Shown here: one piece after another, positions 15,517-24,045 of the stretch | How positions within the stretch are numbered: the stretch's first letter is position 1 | How the letters are laid out: the number at the start of each line of letters is the position of its first letter | Origin: Gammaproteobacteria bacterium | GTDB taxonomy: Bacteria > Pseudomonadota > Gammaproteobacteria > Arenicellales > Poriferihabitantaceae | Direction of reading: 5' to 3' | DNA length: 64,000 bases | Assembly (NCBI GenBank): GCA_030432755.1 | Contig: JAUILZ010000001.1 | Coordinates: 124,001 to 188,000, forward strand | Notes under the pieces: model-generated | Seen by the model: the letters and a program-made list of their open reading frames with translations, nothing else | Database searches by the model: none | What the model was told of the DNA's origin: nothing | Made by a program: the position numbers and the translations under genes

Positions 15517-16830
15517 ATGTCGTCCCGCCCCGAAAAAAGCGCGTTGTTCGCCGACGATTTCAAGCCCGAGCCGTACTGGTGGGATACCGCGGACCCGGTC
15601 ACGGATGATCCGGGCCCGCTACCCGAAAAGGTGGACGTGGCGGTGGTAGGCGGTGGTTATACCGGACTCAATACCGCGATCCAGGTCGGTCGCGCGGGAC
15701 GCGGGACGCTCGTGCTGGATGCCGAGGAGGCGGGATGGGGATGCAGCAGCCGCAACGGCGGCCAGGTCAGCACCAGCCTGAAGCCTGGTTACGACGAACT
15801 CTGTCGACGTTACGGCGCCGAGCGAGGGCGCGTGGTGTTTGCCGAGGGCGGTAATTCACTCGAATGGTTCCGCGAATTCGCCACGCGCGAGAACCTGGAC
15901 TGCGATTTCCGCCCGTGTGGCCGATTCCATGCCGCGCACAACTCCGCGCAGTACAGCCGCCTGGCACGGGACGCGGAAATCAGCGCTCGCGATCATGGTA
16001 CCGGGGCCACGGTGATCGGCCCGTCGGACGTACGCACGGAACTTGGCACCGACGCGTATCACGGCGGGGTGATTTTTCCGCGCCATGTCTCGGTCAATCC
16101 CGCGCGTTATCACCGCGAACTGCTGCGCCTCGCCAGGGAAGCCGGTGCGGACGTGCGCGGTCGAGCGCCGGTAACGGCGATCCAGCGGGAGGGTGGCGAG
16201 TATGTCCTGCAGTCCGCGCGCGGAAACGTGCGCGCGAAAAAGGTGGTGATCGCCACCAACGGCTATACCGGCCCGCTGACGCCCTGGCTGCGGCGGCGGG
16301 TGATCCCCATCGGCAGCTACATCATCGCCACGGAACCGTTGCCGGCGGGCCTGATGGATAGGCTGATACCGCGCGACCGCATCGTCTCCGACAGCCGCAA
16401 AGTGGTGTACTACTACCGCGCCTCACCGGACCGTCAGCGCATCGTCTTCGGCGGCCGCGTGTCCCACAACGAGACCAATCCGAGGCACAGCGCGCCGCGC
16501 CTCCACCGGGAGCTGGCGCGTATCTTCCCCGAGCTTTCCTCGACCAGGGTCAGCCATTCCTGGATGGGCTTCGTCGCCTATACCTTCGACACCCTGATGC
16601 ATGTCGGCAACCGCGACGGCCTCCACTATGCCATGGGCTACTGCGGCTCGGGCGTGGGCATGGCGAGCTATCTGGGGATGCGTATGGGACAGCAGGTGCT
16701 CGGCCTCGATGAAGGCCGCACCGGCTTCGACGACCTGCCCTTTCCCACCCGGCCGCTATACACCGGGCGGCCCTGGTTCCTCGCGCCTTCGGTGATGTTC
16801 TACCGCTTCCGCGACAGTCTCAACATTTAG
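15517..16830 (+). CDS. FAD-dependent oxidoreductase, PuuB/DAO family
   Basis: A 437-residue D-amino-acid-oxidase-fold flavoprotein. FAD-binding VAVVGGGYTG is at 41-50, followed by CSSRNGGQVSTSLKPGY, which is typical of gamma-glutamylputrescine oxidoreductase-like enzymes, and GYCGSGVGMASYLG at the C-terminal FAD contact. Family reaction: oxidative deamination of an amine or secondary amine with O2 or another acceptor. No puu genes are adjacent, so the substrate is unassigned. ATG 15517 puts the dinucleotide motif at the usual distance; ATG 15415 would add 34 unsupported residues. Its TAG stop is the first three bases of the repeat element at 16828. Confidence 0.85.
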   Translation: MSSRPEKSALFADDFKPEPYWWDTADPVTDDPGPLPEKVDVAVVGGGYTGLNTAIQVGRAGRGTLVLDAEEAGWGCSSRNGGQVSTSLKPGYDELCRRYGAERGRVVFAEGGNSLEWFREFATRENLDCDFRPCGRFHAAHNSAQYSRLARDAEISARDHGTGATVIGPSDVRTELGTDAYHGGVIFPRHVSVNPARYHRELLRLAREAGADVRGRAPVTAIQREGGEYVLQSARGNVRAKKVVIATNGYTGPLTPWLRRRVIPIGSYIIATEPLPAGLMDRLIPRDRIVSDSRKVVYYYRASPDRQRIVFGGRVSHNETNPRHSAPRLHRELARIFPELSSTRVSHSWMGFVAYTFDTLMHVGNRDGLHYAMGYCGSGVGMASYLGMRMGQQVLGLDEGRTGFDDLPFPTRPLYTGRPWFLAPSVMFYRFRDSLNI

Positions 16831-17092
16831 CCCGAATATCTCACCAGCCGAAATCGGGCCCGGTTGCAACCTGATGAAAGGTCTAGAGCAATCACGTCGT
16901 ACTGAAGTAATGTTCCGGTCACAGTCTGGATTGGGCCCGATATCTATCCCGGCCCTGGCTGGTCCAGGAACGCCTGGACTTGCGCTTCACTCACCCCATA
17001 CATAGTCATGGCTATGGGGTTCGCTCCAGCGCGGCGCCCAGCCGCTCCTGTCCTGCGTCAGCATCCGGGATGCTGGTGAAATATCCGGGCTA
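16828..17092. repeat. MITE-like repeat, long copy (B)
   Basis: A 265-bp element with 21-bp terminal inverted repeats differing at two positions (TAGCCCGRATATYTCACCAGC inward from both ends). It begins and ends with TA, as expected for a TA target duplication. Internal hairpins include GTCCAGG/CCTGGAC at 16972-16989. It has no coding capacity. It fills the whole gap between two convergent genes, and its termini provide both of their TAG stop codons. Confidence 0.75.
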
Positions 17093-17983
17093 GGCAATCC
17101 CGCCTGGCGGCGTTACGCAGACTTGGTCGTAGGCGTAGCGCTCGCTGATGTGGCCGACGTGTTCGAACACGTCGAGGGTGACGTCGAATGACTCGGGCGT
17201 GATGGAGACGTGCGGCGTCCAGCAGCCGAGTTGCTGGTAGGTGGCGATGCAGCGGGTGAGCGCATCGTCCTCGATGTCGGGAAAGTAGGGCTGCACCAGC
17301 GCGGCGGCTTCCTCCGCGGGCGCTTCCGCGAGAAACCGGCGTGCTTTCGCATAGGCGCGGGTGAATGCAACCGCCGTATCACTTTCCAGCCACTCGCGTG
17401 ATGCGGCCAGGCTGGAAAACGCGCAGGGTCCGATCTGCGGCCCTACCCGGGCAACGACGTGGCCCACGCCGTCGGCCTCCAGTTGCTGCGGGAATGGACC
17501 CTGCTGCTGGACATACTGGCCCTGGCCATCGCGAAACGCGGTATCGATATCTGCGGCCCCGCCCGGGGTTACGGCTACCAGCTTGCCAAAATCGATGCCG
17601 GCCTTGTGGCAGGCGTAACGGAACATGGCATTGGGCTGCCCGCCCTTGAACATTACCACCTCGGCTCCCTCGAGCTTGCTCCAGGAGAAGTCCGGGTCGG
17701 GTTCGCGCGCGGTGATGAAAAAGCCATCCATCTCGTTGATCTGGGCGAAATGCACTGCTACCGGTTGTTCGCCCTTCAGCAGCGAATTGAATCCCTGGCT
17801 CGGCGCGGACTGGATGACATCGGCGCTGCCGTTCACGATGGCCTCCACCGCGGACTTGCCAGGCGGCGAAACCGACCAGTCATGTTCCAGTCCCTCATCT
17901 TCCAGGTAGCCCCCGGCCATGGTGACGATGAGCGGTGAATAGAAGGCGGAAAACAGCGTGAATTGGATATTGACCTCGGACAT
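17090..17983 (-). CDS. NMT1/THI5-like substrate-binding domain protein
   Basis: A 297-residue protein of the SsuA/THI5/NMT1 periplasmic-binding fold: FTLFSAFYSPLIVTMAGGYL at the N-terminus, then SPPGKSAVEAIVNGSADV and a second lobe with VVMFKGGQPN. Relatives bind pyrimidines, riboflavin or sulfonates for ABC import. Two features are odd. ATG 17983 leaves no signal peptide or lipobox (upstream in-frame residues do not provide a convincing one), and no permease or ATPase gene is adjacent. It could be a cytoplasmic enzyme-like member or a decayed transporter remnant. The stop codon is contributed by the repeat element. Confidence 0.7.
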   Translation of the reverse strand: MSEVNIQFTLFSAFYSPLIVTMAGGYLEDEGLEHDWSVSPPGKSAVEAIVNGSADVIQSAPSQGFNSLLKGEQPVAVHFAQINEMDGFFITAREPDPDFSWSKLEGAEVVMFKGGQPNAMFRYACHKAGIDFGKLVAVTPGGAADIDTAFRDGQGQYVQQQGPFPQQLEADGVGHVVARVGPQIGPCAFSSLAASREWLESDTAVAFTRAYAKARRFLAEAPAEEAAALVQPYFPDIEDDALTRCIATYQQLGCWTPHVSITPESFDVTLDVFEHVGHISERYAYDQVCVTPPGGIA

Positions 17984-18096
17984 GGTGCGTTTGATGTTGT
18001 AGGAAAACGCTCCATCATACAGGGATACCCCGGGCCGACCAAACCATGGCAGGGTCCGCGACCAAAGGGTCACGGCAAAGGCTGTCGCGATGTGTT

Positions 18097-18765
18097 CTAG
18101 TTCACCGGTGCGCGCTCGATACGTGCGATCTTTTCCCGCAAGCCGAGGCGATAGAAGTCGCGCAGTTCGTTGCCCAGCGCATCCCTGGAGGTGGAGCAGG
18201 AACGCAGGAAGCGGGATTCCAGGTGACGGCAGTAGCGCGCCGCATAGTGGTTGGCTTCGACGTAGCGGGAGCGTTCCTCCATGCTCAGTTCCGCCGCGAA
18301 TGAAACTTTCTCGAACAAACGCCGGTGCAGGGCGGGAGGCGCGCCTTCGCGTCCCTGCTGGCCGAGCAGGCTGACGCTCGAGACGAACTTGTCGATCTCC
18401 GCCTGGAGTTCGAGTTCGAGGCAGCTCGTGGCGCGGGATTCGAGGGCGCGCCAGACGAGATGGACGAAGTGGCTCACGCCCTCGAGCGCGGTGCAGAAGT
18501 CGGCGAGGTTGCCGTCGTGGAGGCTGTCCGCGGGATCATCGTCGGCGAGCCGCGATACCAGTTCCGGATCCAGGAACAGCGAGAGATCGAGGTCGTCTCC
18601 CTGTTCCCGCACCAGCAGTTTCTCGTCCACCGGACGGGCATCCGGATCGGCCTCGATCCATTCCACCAGCGCGCGATCGGTAACGAGGAAATCATCTACC
18701 ACGTGGGGCATGGCGATGTCGTAGATCTCCTCCAGCCGCTGCTGGAACGGATGCAGGCTGAGCAT
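18097..18765 (-). CDS. Hypothetical protein, second of a pair
   Basis: A 222-residue soluble, acidic, mainly helical protein with no motif I recognise. It starts MLSLHPFQQRLEEIYDI and ends in a basic stretch, GLREKIARIERAPVN. It has no signal peptide or membrane segment. ATG 18765 lies 4 bp after the stop of the neighbouring 216-residue gene, so the two are translationally linked. Content such as SHFVHLVWRALESR and ALHRRLFEKV suggests a compact helical bundle. Function unknown. Confidence 0.65.
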   Translation of the reverse strand: MLSLHPFQQRLEEIYDIAMPHVVDDFLVTDRALVEWIEADPDARPVDEKLLVREQGDDLDLSLFLDPELVSRLADDDPADSLHDGNLADFCTALEGVSHFVHLVWRALESRATSCLELELQAEIDKFVSSVSLLGQQGREGAPPALHRRLFEKVSFAAELSMEERSRYVEANHYAARYCRHLESRFLRSCSTSRDALGNELRDFYRLGLREKIARIERAPVN

Positions 18766-18769
18766 CGAC

Positions 18770-19420
18770 CTAGTGACGGGTTTCCGTATCGGCGCCGGTG
18801 ACTGGTGTAATGCCGAGGCGATGTAACTGCCGTTCCGCGTAGCGGCTGCCGGTGCGTTGCCAGACCTCGTAGAGCCTGAGTATGTCGCTGTCGTTGCGCA
18901 GGTTGGTCCGGTCGCCCACCTCGTTGAGCACGTCGACGAACAGCGGAAACTTGGCGCCGAGCTCGCCGAACATGTCGCTGAAGGCCTGCCAGCGACCGTG
19001 TCGGCGGCTGGTGCTCGACAGGTGACCGTAGGCATTGCCGCCCATGGCGATGTAGTAATCGACGTCCACCACCTTGCGATTGAGGCTGTCGGAGAAGATG
19101 CCGGAGATAAACAACGCGACGTCGCCGAGCCGCTTGAGCGCGTGGTTACGTTGCTCGGTGGTCGGCGCTTCCAGCGCATCGCCGTAGAGCTGCGCGAGCG
19201 GGCGGATCATCGGGCCGTCCGGCGTGTGTTCGAACAGCACTTCGCTGTTGGTGAAACCGGCCAGCAGGTTGACCAGGTAGCAGACGGTTTCCGCGCTGGC
19301 TTCCAGGTTCTGGTGGTCCACCGCGTCGTGGACGAGTCCCTGGAAGAACGATTCGATACTCGATTCAACGATCACCTGGTTGCCCGTGCTCGCGCTCATG
19401 GCTGCCCCCGCCGATTGCAT
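18770..19420 (-). CDS. Hypothetical protein, first of a pair
   Basis: A 216-residue protein, unrecognised. It is predicted soluble and helical, with segments such as ETVCYLVNLLAGFT, LKRLGDVALFISGIFSDSLN and DVDYYIAMGGNAYG. ATG 19420 or ATG 19399 (MSASTGNQ) may be the start. It is the promoter-proximal gene of a two-gene unit with 18097-18765. The matching size and tight spacing suggest the products work together. No enzyme or regulator motif is visible. Confidence 0.65.
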   Translation of the reverse strand: MQSAGAAMSASTGNQVIVESSIESFFQGLVHDAVDHQNLEASAETVCYLVNLLAGFTNSEVLFEHTPDGPMIRPLAQLYGDALEAPTTEQRNHALKRLGDVALFISGIFSDSLNRKVVDVDYYIAMGGNAYGHLSSTSRRHGRWQAFSDMFGELGAKFPLFVDVLNEVGDRTNLRNDSDILRLYEVWQRTGSRYAERQLHRLGITPVTGADTETRH

Positions 19421-19733
19421 TTGTCGTCAAATATAAATAGCCGCCCGGTATTTGTTAAATCAGCACTCGTGCCTGACGGCTGCCAACAGTGAAGAACAAT
19501 TTGTCCCTCACTAACCAAGTAAACGGTGAGTCATGCACAAGGTTCTGTGATCCACGCCACAATTTTCGGGTTAACCATTCCACAGTGTCGGTCGCGGCAT
19601 GGCAGTGCGGCAACCCTGGTTTACCAGCGAGCAACACGTATGTCCGACAGGGCAATACGCGAGGAGACGATTTTCCGGAATTCGGTATTCCGGGGACTTT
19701 TATCACCGTGTCCGCACCCGCCGTTTGAGGGGG

Positions 19734-19762
19734 TTGCCATCGCACAGAAAAATAATCATAAT
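19734..19762 (+). promoter_or_regulatory. Candidate promoter of the gentisate operon
   Basis: TTGCCA (19734-19739), a 17-bp spacer and CATAAT (19757-19762), about 190 bp before the dioxygenase start codon. The imperfect palindrome at 19754-19772 overlaps the -10 box. Confidence 0.45.
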
Positions 19763-19772
19763 ACTGATCATT
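19754..19772. promoter_or_regulatory. Candidate MarR operator
   Basis: AATCATAATACTGATCATT, an AT-rich imperfect palindrome with matching AAT.AT.A arms, covering the -10 box of the probable gentisate promoter. MarR repressors commonly bind such AT-rich palindromes, and a MarR gene is the fourth gene of the operon. Confidence 0.35.
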
Positions 19773-19952
19773 ACTAGAACGATCTGAGTGCGCCAATGGC
19801 TGGAAATTTCCCGCGATATCGCCCGGGCTCGCATGCCTGCGCCCCTGCCATCCGTCCAGCGACGGGTACTGGAGCCTCCTGTGGCCAGCACGCCGTGATC
19901 CCGGTTTCCCCGTGCGCGCCGCGACCCATGGAAACCTGCCGGAGATCCCGCG

Positions 19953-21008
19953 ATGTCCATCACTGAAACCCCCGAAGTCACCCCGGAGCGAGCGCGCTAC
20001 TACGACAAGATACAGGGGCAGAACCTGTCGCCGCTGTGGATGGTGTTCAACCGCCTGATCAGCCGGGAACCGAGGAGCGACTGCCGACCCCACCTCTGGT
20101 CCTACGCCGAACTGAAACCACTCCTGCTCGAAGCAGGCGGCCTGATCACCGCGAAGGAGGCCGAGCGGCGGGTGCTGATCCTCGAGAATCCCGGGATGCC
20201 CGATTCAGGTCGTATCACCACCTCGCTTTACGCCGGGTTGCAACTCGTGCTGCCGGGCGAGGTCGCGCCCGCCCACCGTCATACACAGACCGCGCTGCGA
20301 TTCGTCATGGATGGCAACGGCGCCTACACCGCGGTGAACGGGGAGCGCACGCTCATGGCGCCAGGTGATTTCGTCATCACCCCGCCCTGGGCCTGGCATG
20401 ATCACGGCAACGATACCGCGGAGCCGATGATCTGGATGGACGGCCTCGACATTCCGATCCTGCAGTTCTTTGACGCGTCCTTCGCCGAACCCTACGGCGC
20501 GGACGAGCAGCCGGTGACCCGCCAGACCGGCGATAGCCTCGCCCGCTACGGCGCCAACATGCTGCCGGTGGACCACGCCCCGGACGGCCTGGCCTCGCCG
20601 ATCTTCAACTATCCCTATGTCCTCAGCCGCGAGGCGCTGGAGAAAATGAAGAGCCAGCAGGAATGGGATCCCTGCCACGGGCTCAAGCTGCGCTACGTCA
20701 ACCCGGTGGACGGCGCCGCTGCGATGCCGACGATTTCCGCGTTTATCCAGCTGTTGCCCGCCGGCTTCGCAAGCGCGCCCTACCGTTCTACCGATGCCAC
20801 CGTGTTCTCGCCGGTGGAAGGAAGCGGCTACAGCATGATTGGCGGCGAGCGCTTCGACTGGGTTGAGCGTGACGTCTTCGTCGCACCAAGCTGGGCCACC
20901 GTGACCCATCATCCCGAATCCGAGAGCGTACTGTTCAGCTTTTCCGACCGCACCTGTCAACAGAAGCTGGGCATTTTCCGCGAACAACGACTGACCGATC
21001 CATCCTGA
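19953..21008 (+). CDS. Gentisate 1,2-dioxygenase
   Basis: A 351-residue bicupin that opens the ring of gentisate between C1 and C2 to give maleylpyruvate, using Fe(II). The metal site of the first cupin is visible: His108 and His110 in PAHRHTQTALRF and His149 in WAWHDHGND. The N-terminal PLWMVFNRLISREP and the second cupin (ISAFIQLLPAGFASAPYRST) fit the family. It is the first gene of a tightly packed operon with fumarylpyruvate hydrolase (7 bp gap) and maleylpyruvate isomerase, which makes the reaction assignment firm. Confidence 0.93.
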   Translation: MSITETPEVTPERARYYDKIQGQNLSPLWMVFNRLISREPRSDCRPHLWSYAELKPLLLEAGGLITAKEAERRVLILENPGMPDSGRITTSLYAGLQLVLPGEVAPAHRHTQTALRFVMDGNGAYTAVNGERTLMAPGDFVITPPWAWHDHGNDTAEPMIWMDGLDIPILQFFDASFAEPYGADEQPVTRQTGDSLARYGANMLPVDHAPDGLASPIFNYPYVLSREALEKMKSQQEWDPCHGLKLRYVNPVDGAAAMPTISAFIQLLPAGFASAPYRSTDATVFSPVEGSGYSMIGGERFDWVERDVFVAPSWATVTHHPESESVLFSFSDRTCQQKLGIFREQRLTDPS

Positions 21009-21015
21009 CACAACC

Positions 21016-21708
21016 ATGACCGAGTACATCATCGAACCACCCGTCCAGCCCAGCATCGCCGTCGCGGATTCCGCCGCGCGCTTTCCGGTGCGGCGTATCT
21101 TCTGCGTTGGCCGCAACTACGCCGCCCACGCCAGGGAGATGGGCAAGGACCCTGATCGCGATCCGCCTTTCTTCTTCACCAAGCCCGCCGACGCCGTGGT
21201 GGACGACGGCGTGGAGATCCCGTACCCGTCCTGCACCGGTAACTTCCACTACGAGGCGGAGCTCGTGGTCGCCATGGGCAGTACCGCGTCACGGGTGTCC
21301 GAGGAAGAGGCGCTGGATCATGTCTGGGGCTATGCCATCGGCAACGACCTGACCCGGCGCGACCTGCAACTGGAGGCGCGGGAGAAGGGCCGTCCCTGGG
21401 ATACCGGCAAGGCGTTCGACCATTCCGCTCCCGTTGGGCCGGTGCACCCGGTGTCCAGCGTGGGGCATCTCTCCGAAGGCGCAATCCAGCTCCATCTCAA
21501 TGGTGAACTGAAGCAGTCCGGTGATCTCAACGAACTGATCTGGTCGATCCCGGAAATGATCCGCATCCTTTCGGAGCTGTACGTGCTGGAGCCCGGTGAC
21601 CTGATCATGACCGGCACGCCGGCAGGCGTCGGCCCGATGCAGGCCGGGGATACCTGCGTGGTCAGCATCGCGGGGCTGGGGGAGCTCACGACCCGCATCG
21701 AAGCCTGA
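21016..21708 (+). CDS. Fumarylpyruvate hydrolase (FAH family)
   Basis: A 230-residue fumarylacetoacetate-hydrolase-fold enzyme. GRNYAAHAREMG, the metal-binding EAELVVAMG, GYAIGNDLTRRDLQ and MTGTPAGVGPMQAGD are all present. In this operon it should hydrolyse fumarylpyruvate to fumarate and pyruvate, the last step of the gentisate route, using Mg2+/Mn2+. The short length is that of single-domain FAH members rather than eukaryotic-type FAH. It lies between the dioxygenase and the isomerase. Confidence 0.92.
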   Translation: MTEYIIEPPVQPSIAVADSAARFPVRRIFCVGRNYAAHAREMGKDPDRDPPFFFTKPADAVVDDGVEIPYPSCTGNFHYEAELVVAMGSTASRVSEEEALDHVWGYAIGNDLTRRDLQLEAREKGRPWDTGKAFDHSAPVGPVHPVSSVGHLSEGAIQLHLNGELKQSGDLNELIWSIPEMIRILSELYVLEPGDLIMTGTPAGVGPMQAGDTCVVSIAGLGELTTRIEA

Positions 21709-21718
21709 GGCGCGTCTT

Positions 21719-22375
21719 ATGAGTCTCGTCCTGCACAACTTCTTCCGCAGTTCGACCTCCACCCGGCTGCGCATCGCGCTCAACCTGAAGGGGCTGGAGT
21801 ACGACTATGTCCCCTACGTGTTGCGGAACGGGGAGCAGCGCGCACCGGAATATCTCGCGCGCAATCCCCAGGGCCTCGTGCCGTCGCTCGAGCTCGCTGA
21901 CGGCACCTGCCTGACCCAGTCGCTGGCGATCATAGAATGGCTCGAGGAATCGTATCGGGAGCCGCCATTGCTGCCGGCGGATCCGCTGGATCGTGCCAGG
22001 GTACGCGCGCTCGCGTACATGGTTGCCTGCGAGATCCATCCGCTCAACAACCTGCGTGTGCTGGGTCGACTGGGCGAGCAGTTCCAGGCGGATGATGAAG
22101 CGGTTGCGAGCTGGTTCCGTCACTGGGTCGCGACCACCTTCGAACCCCTGGAGAAGATGCTTGCGTCGCATCCCTCGACCGGCCGTTTCTGCCACGGCGA
22201 CACACCCACCCTGGCCGATCTCTGCCTCTATGCCCAGGTGCACAACAATCGCCGATTCAATATCGACATCGCGGACTATCCGACCATCGCGCGCATCTTC
22301 GATGCCTGCGACGCGCTTCCGGCTTTCGCCGATGCCGCGCCGATGCGCCAACCCGACGCGCCGAAGGCGGCCTGA
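21719..22375 (+). CDS. Maleylpyruvate isomerase (zeta-class GST)
   Basis: A 218-residue glutathione-S-transferase of the zeta/maleylacetoacetate isomerase type. RSSTSTRLRIALNLKGLEY corresponds to the SSCSWR-like active-site loop, NPQGLVPSLEL to the glutathione cis-Pro loop, and SLAIIEWLEE follows. It isomerises maleylpyruvate to fumarylpyruvate with glutathione, so the pathway here is the GSH-dependent variant. The gene lies between the hydrolase and MarR with short gaps. Confidence 0.92.
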   Translation: MSLVLHNFFRSSTSTRLRIALNLKGLEYDYVPYVLRNGEQRAPEYLARNPQGLVPSLELADGTCLTQSLAIIEWLEESYREPPLLPADPLDRARVRALAYMVACEIHPLNNLRVLGRLGEQFQADDEAVASWFRHWVATTFEPLEKMLASHPSTGRFCHGDTPTLADLCLYAQVHNNRRFNIDIADYPTIARIFDACDALPAFADAAPMRQPDAPKAA

Positions 22376-22377
22376 AG

Positions 22378-22908
22378 ATGCTGCGCGAGGCACCCGGTTC
22401 CCGCGGCAACGGCAAGGCTGAAGGCGCCGGGGCGCCGTCGTTCCAGCAGATGCCCGGCCACCTGCTGCGCCGCTGCCACCAGATCTCCGTCGGTATCTTT
22501 CACGAGTATTGCCGCGACCACGACGTGACGCCGTTGCAATTCGCGGCCCTGGTCTCTCTCGACGAAAGCGGCGCCATGGACCAGGTTTCCCTCGGCGGCC
22601 TGGTTGCCTCCGATCGCACCACCACCGCGCACTTGGTGAACACCCTGCTCGAGCGCGGCCTCGTGTCCCGCCGCCAGTCAGCGAAAGACAGGCGTTCCAA
22701 GATCGTCTCCATCACCCCCCGTGGGCGCCGCCAGCTGGCCGCCATCCGGGCCGACGTCGAGGCATCCCAGGAGGCCCTGATGGCGCCGTTGGGCGCGGCG
22801 GAACGGCGTCAACTGGCGAAACTGCTGGACAAGCTCGCTGCCGCCAACAACGCCATGAGCCGTGCGCCGCAGAGCATCGGCTCGCGCCGGGGGCAGGGAA
22901 AATCATGA
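22378..22908 (+). CDS. MarR family transcriptional regulator
   Basis: A 176-residue winged-helix regulator. The recognition region reads LVASDRTTTAHLVNTLLERGLVSR and the wing is AKDRRSKIVSITPRGR. An in-operon MarR in an aromatic pathway usually represses the operon and is released by the substrate or its CoA thioester. The start is 3 bp after the isomerase stop, and the stop overlaps the monooxygenase start (ATGA). A candidate operator lies at 19754-19772. Confidence 0.9.
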   Translation: MLREAPGSRGNGKAEGAGAPSFQQMPGHLLRRCHQISVGIFHEYCRDHDVTPLQFAALVSLDESGAMDQVSLGGLVASDRTTTAHLVNTLLERGLVSRRQSAKDRRSKIVSITPRGRRQLAAIRADVEASQEALMAPLGAAERRQLAKLLDKLAAANNAMSRAPQSIGSRRGQGKS

Positions 22909-24041
22909 AGGTCGGCATCCTCGGCGGTGGGCCCGCTGGTCTCTATGCCGCCATTCTCCTGAGGAAGACCTGGCCTGCCATCGACGTCACGCTGATCGAG
23001 CAGAACGCCGCGGACGCGACCTGGGGATTTGGGGTGGTGTTCTCCGACCGCGCGCTCGGGTTCCTGCGCGGCGACGACCCGGAAACCGCCGACCTGTTCG
23101 AGGGGCGGATGGAAGCCTGGTCGAAGATCACGGTAAACCATCAAGGGGAAAGCATCGACATCGACGGCATCGGTTTCCGCTCCATCGGCCGCCTCGAGAT
23201 GCTGCAACTGCTGCAGGGGAGGGCGGCGCGGCTGGGTGTGAATCCGCGTTACGGCGAACGCGTCCAGGACCTCTCCGTGTTTGACGGTTGTGACCTGGTC
23301 ATCGGCGCGGATGGGCTCAATTCCGTGGTACGCGCACAGGATCCCGACGCATACGGTGAATCCCTGACCTATCTCGAGAACCGATTTGCCTGGTACGGCG
23401 CGAATCGGCCATTCGATGCGCTCACCCAGACGTTCAAACGCACGGAGTACGGCGACTTCAATGCCCACCACTATCGTTACGCGCCCGACCGCAGCACCTT
23501 TCTCGTGGAATGCAGCCCGGCGGCATTCGAGCAGGCCGGATTCGAAGGCATGCCGGAACCCGGGTATCGCCGCGTCTGCGAGAAAATATTCGCCGACGAG
23601 CTGGACGGCGGGAAGCTGATCAACAACAACTCGATCTGGCGCCGGTTTCCGGTGCTGAAGAACGCCCGTTACTTTCACCGCAACCATGTGCTGGTGGGCG
23701 ATGCACTGCACACCGCGCATTTTTCCATCGGTTCGGGTACCCGCCTGGCCCTGGAGGACGTGATCGCGCTGGTCAAGGCGCTCGAGGCTCACGACTTCGA
23801 TATTGAGCAGGCGCTGCCGGCCTACCAGGAAGCCAGGCAGCCGATTCTCGACAAGCTGACCGGCGCTGCGCTGCGTTCCGCGAACTGGTACGAAGATTTC
23901 GGGCGCCACATGGACCTCGAGCCCTGGCCATTCGCACTTTCATACATCAAGCGTTCCGGAAGGCTGGACGCCGCCACGCTGGAAAAAATATCCCCCGCCT
24001 TCTACCAGGGCCTGGTGGAACGCTGCATATCCGTGGAGTAA
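22905..24041 (+). CDS. FAD monooxygenase, salicylyl-CoA 5-hydroxylase-like
   Basis: A 378-residue group A flavoprotein monooxygenase: GGGPAG at 7-12, the DG-type motif GADGLNSVVR and the GDALHTAHFSIGSGTRLALED motif. WGFGVVFSDRAL and the overall layout match the N-terminal half of salicylyl-CoA 5-hydroxylase and anthraniloyl-CoA monooxygenase, without the C-terminal old-yellow-enzyme half of the latter. Beside a benzoate-CoA-ligase-like gene and gentisate enzymes it probably hydroxylates salicylyl-CoA or 3-hydroxybenzoyl-CoA to gentisyl-CoA. It starts inside the MarR stop (ATGA overlap). Confidence 0.8.
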   Translation: MKVGILGGGPAGLYAAILLRKTWPAIDVTLIEQNAADATWGFGVVFSDRALGFLRGDDPETADLFEGRMEAWSKITVNHQGESIDIDGIGFRSIGRLEMLQLLQGRAARLGVNPRYGERVQDLSVFDGCDLVIGADGLNSVVRAQDPDAYGESLTYLENRFAWYGANRPFDALTQTFKRTEYGDFNAHHYRYAPDRSTFLVECSPAAFEQAGFEGMPEPGYRRVCEKIFADELDGGKLINNNSIWRRFPVLKNARYFHRNHVLVGDALHTAHFSIGSGTRLALEDVIALVKALEAHDFDIEQALPAYQEARQPILDKLTGAALRSANWYEDFGRHMDLEPWPFALSYIKRSGRLDAATLEKISPAFYQGLVERCISVE

Positions 24042-24045
24042 CCCC

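Larger units (their letters stand above)
19421..19952. other. Long intergenic region upstream of the gentisate operon
   Basis: 532 bp between divergent transcription units without a convincing gene: the short open frames here have no ribosome site or recognisable product. It contains a sigma70-like promoter facing the gentisate genes and an AT-rich imperfect palindrome. The stretch from 19750 to 19775 is strikingly AT-rich for this genome. Confidence 0.6.

Noticed and set aside
19489..19787. Short plus-strand frames in the gentisate upstream gap
   Set aside because: No ribosome site, no hydrophobic or domain pattern; more likely regulatory DNA.
22809..23909. A 366-codon minus-strand frame over the monooxygenase
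   Set aside because: Antisense shadow of a gene with clear FAD motifs.
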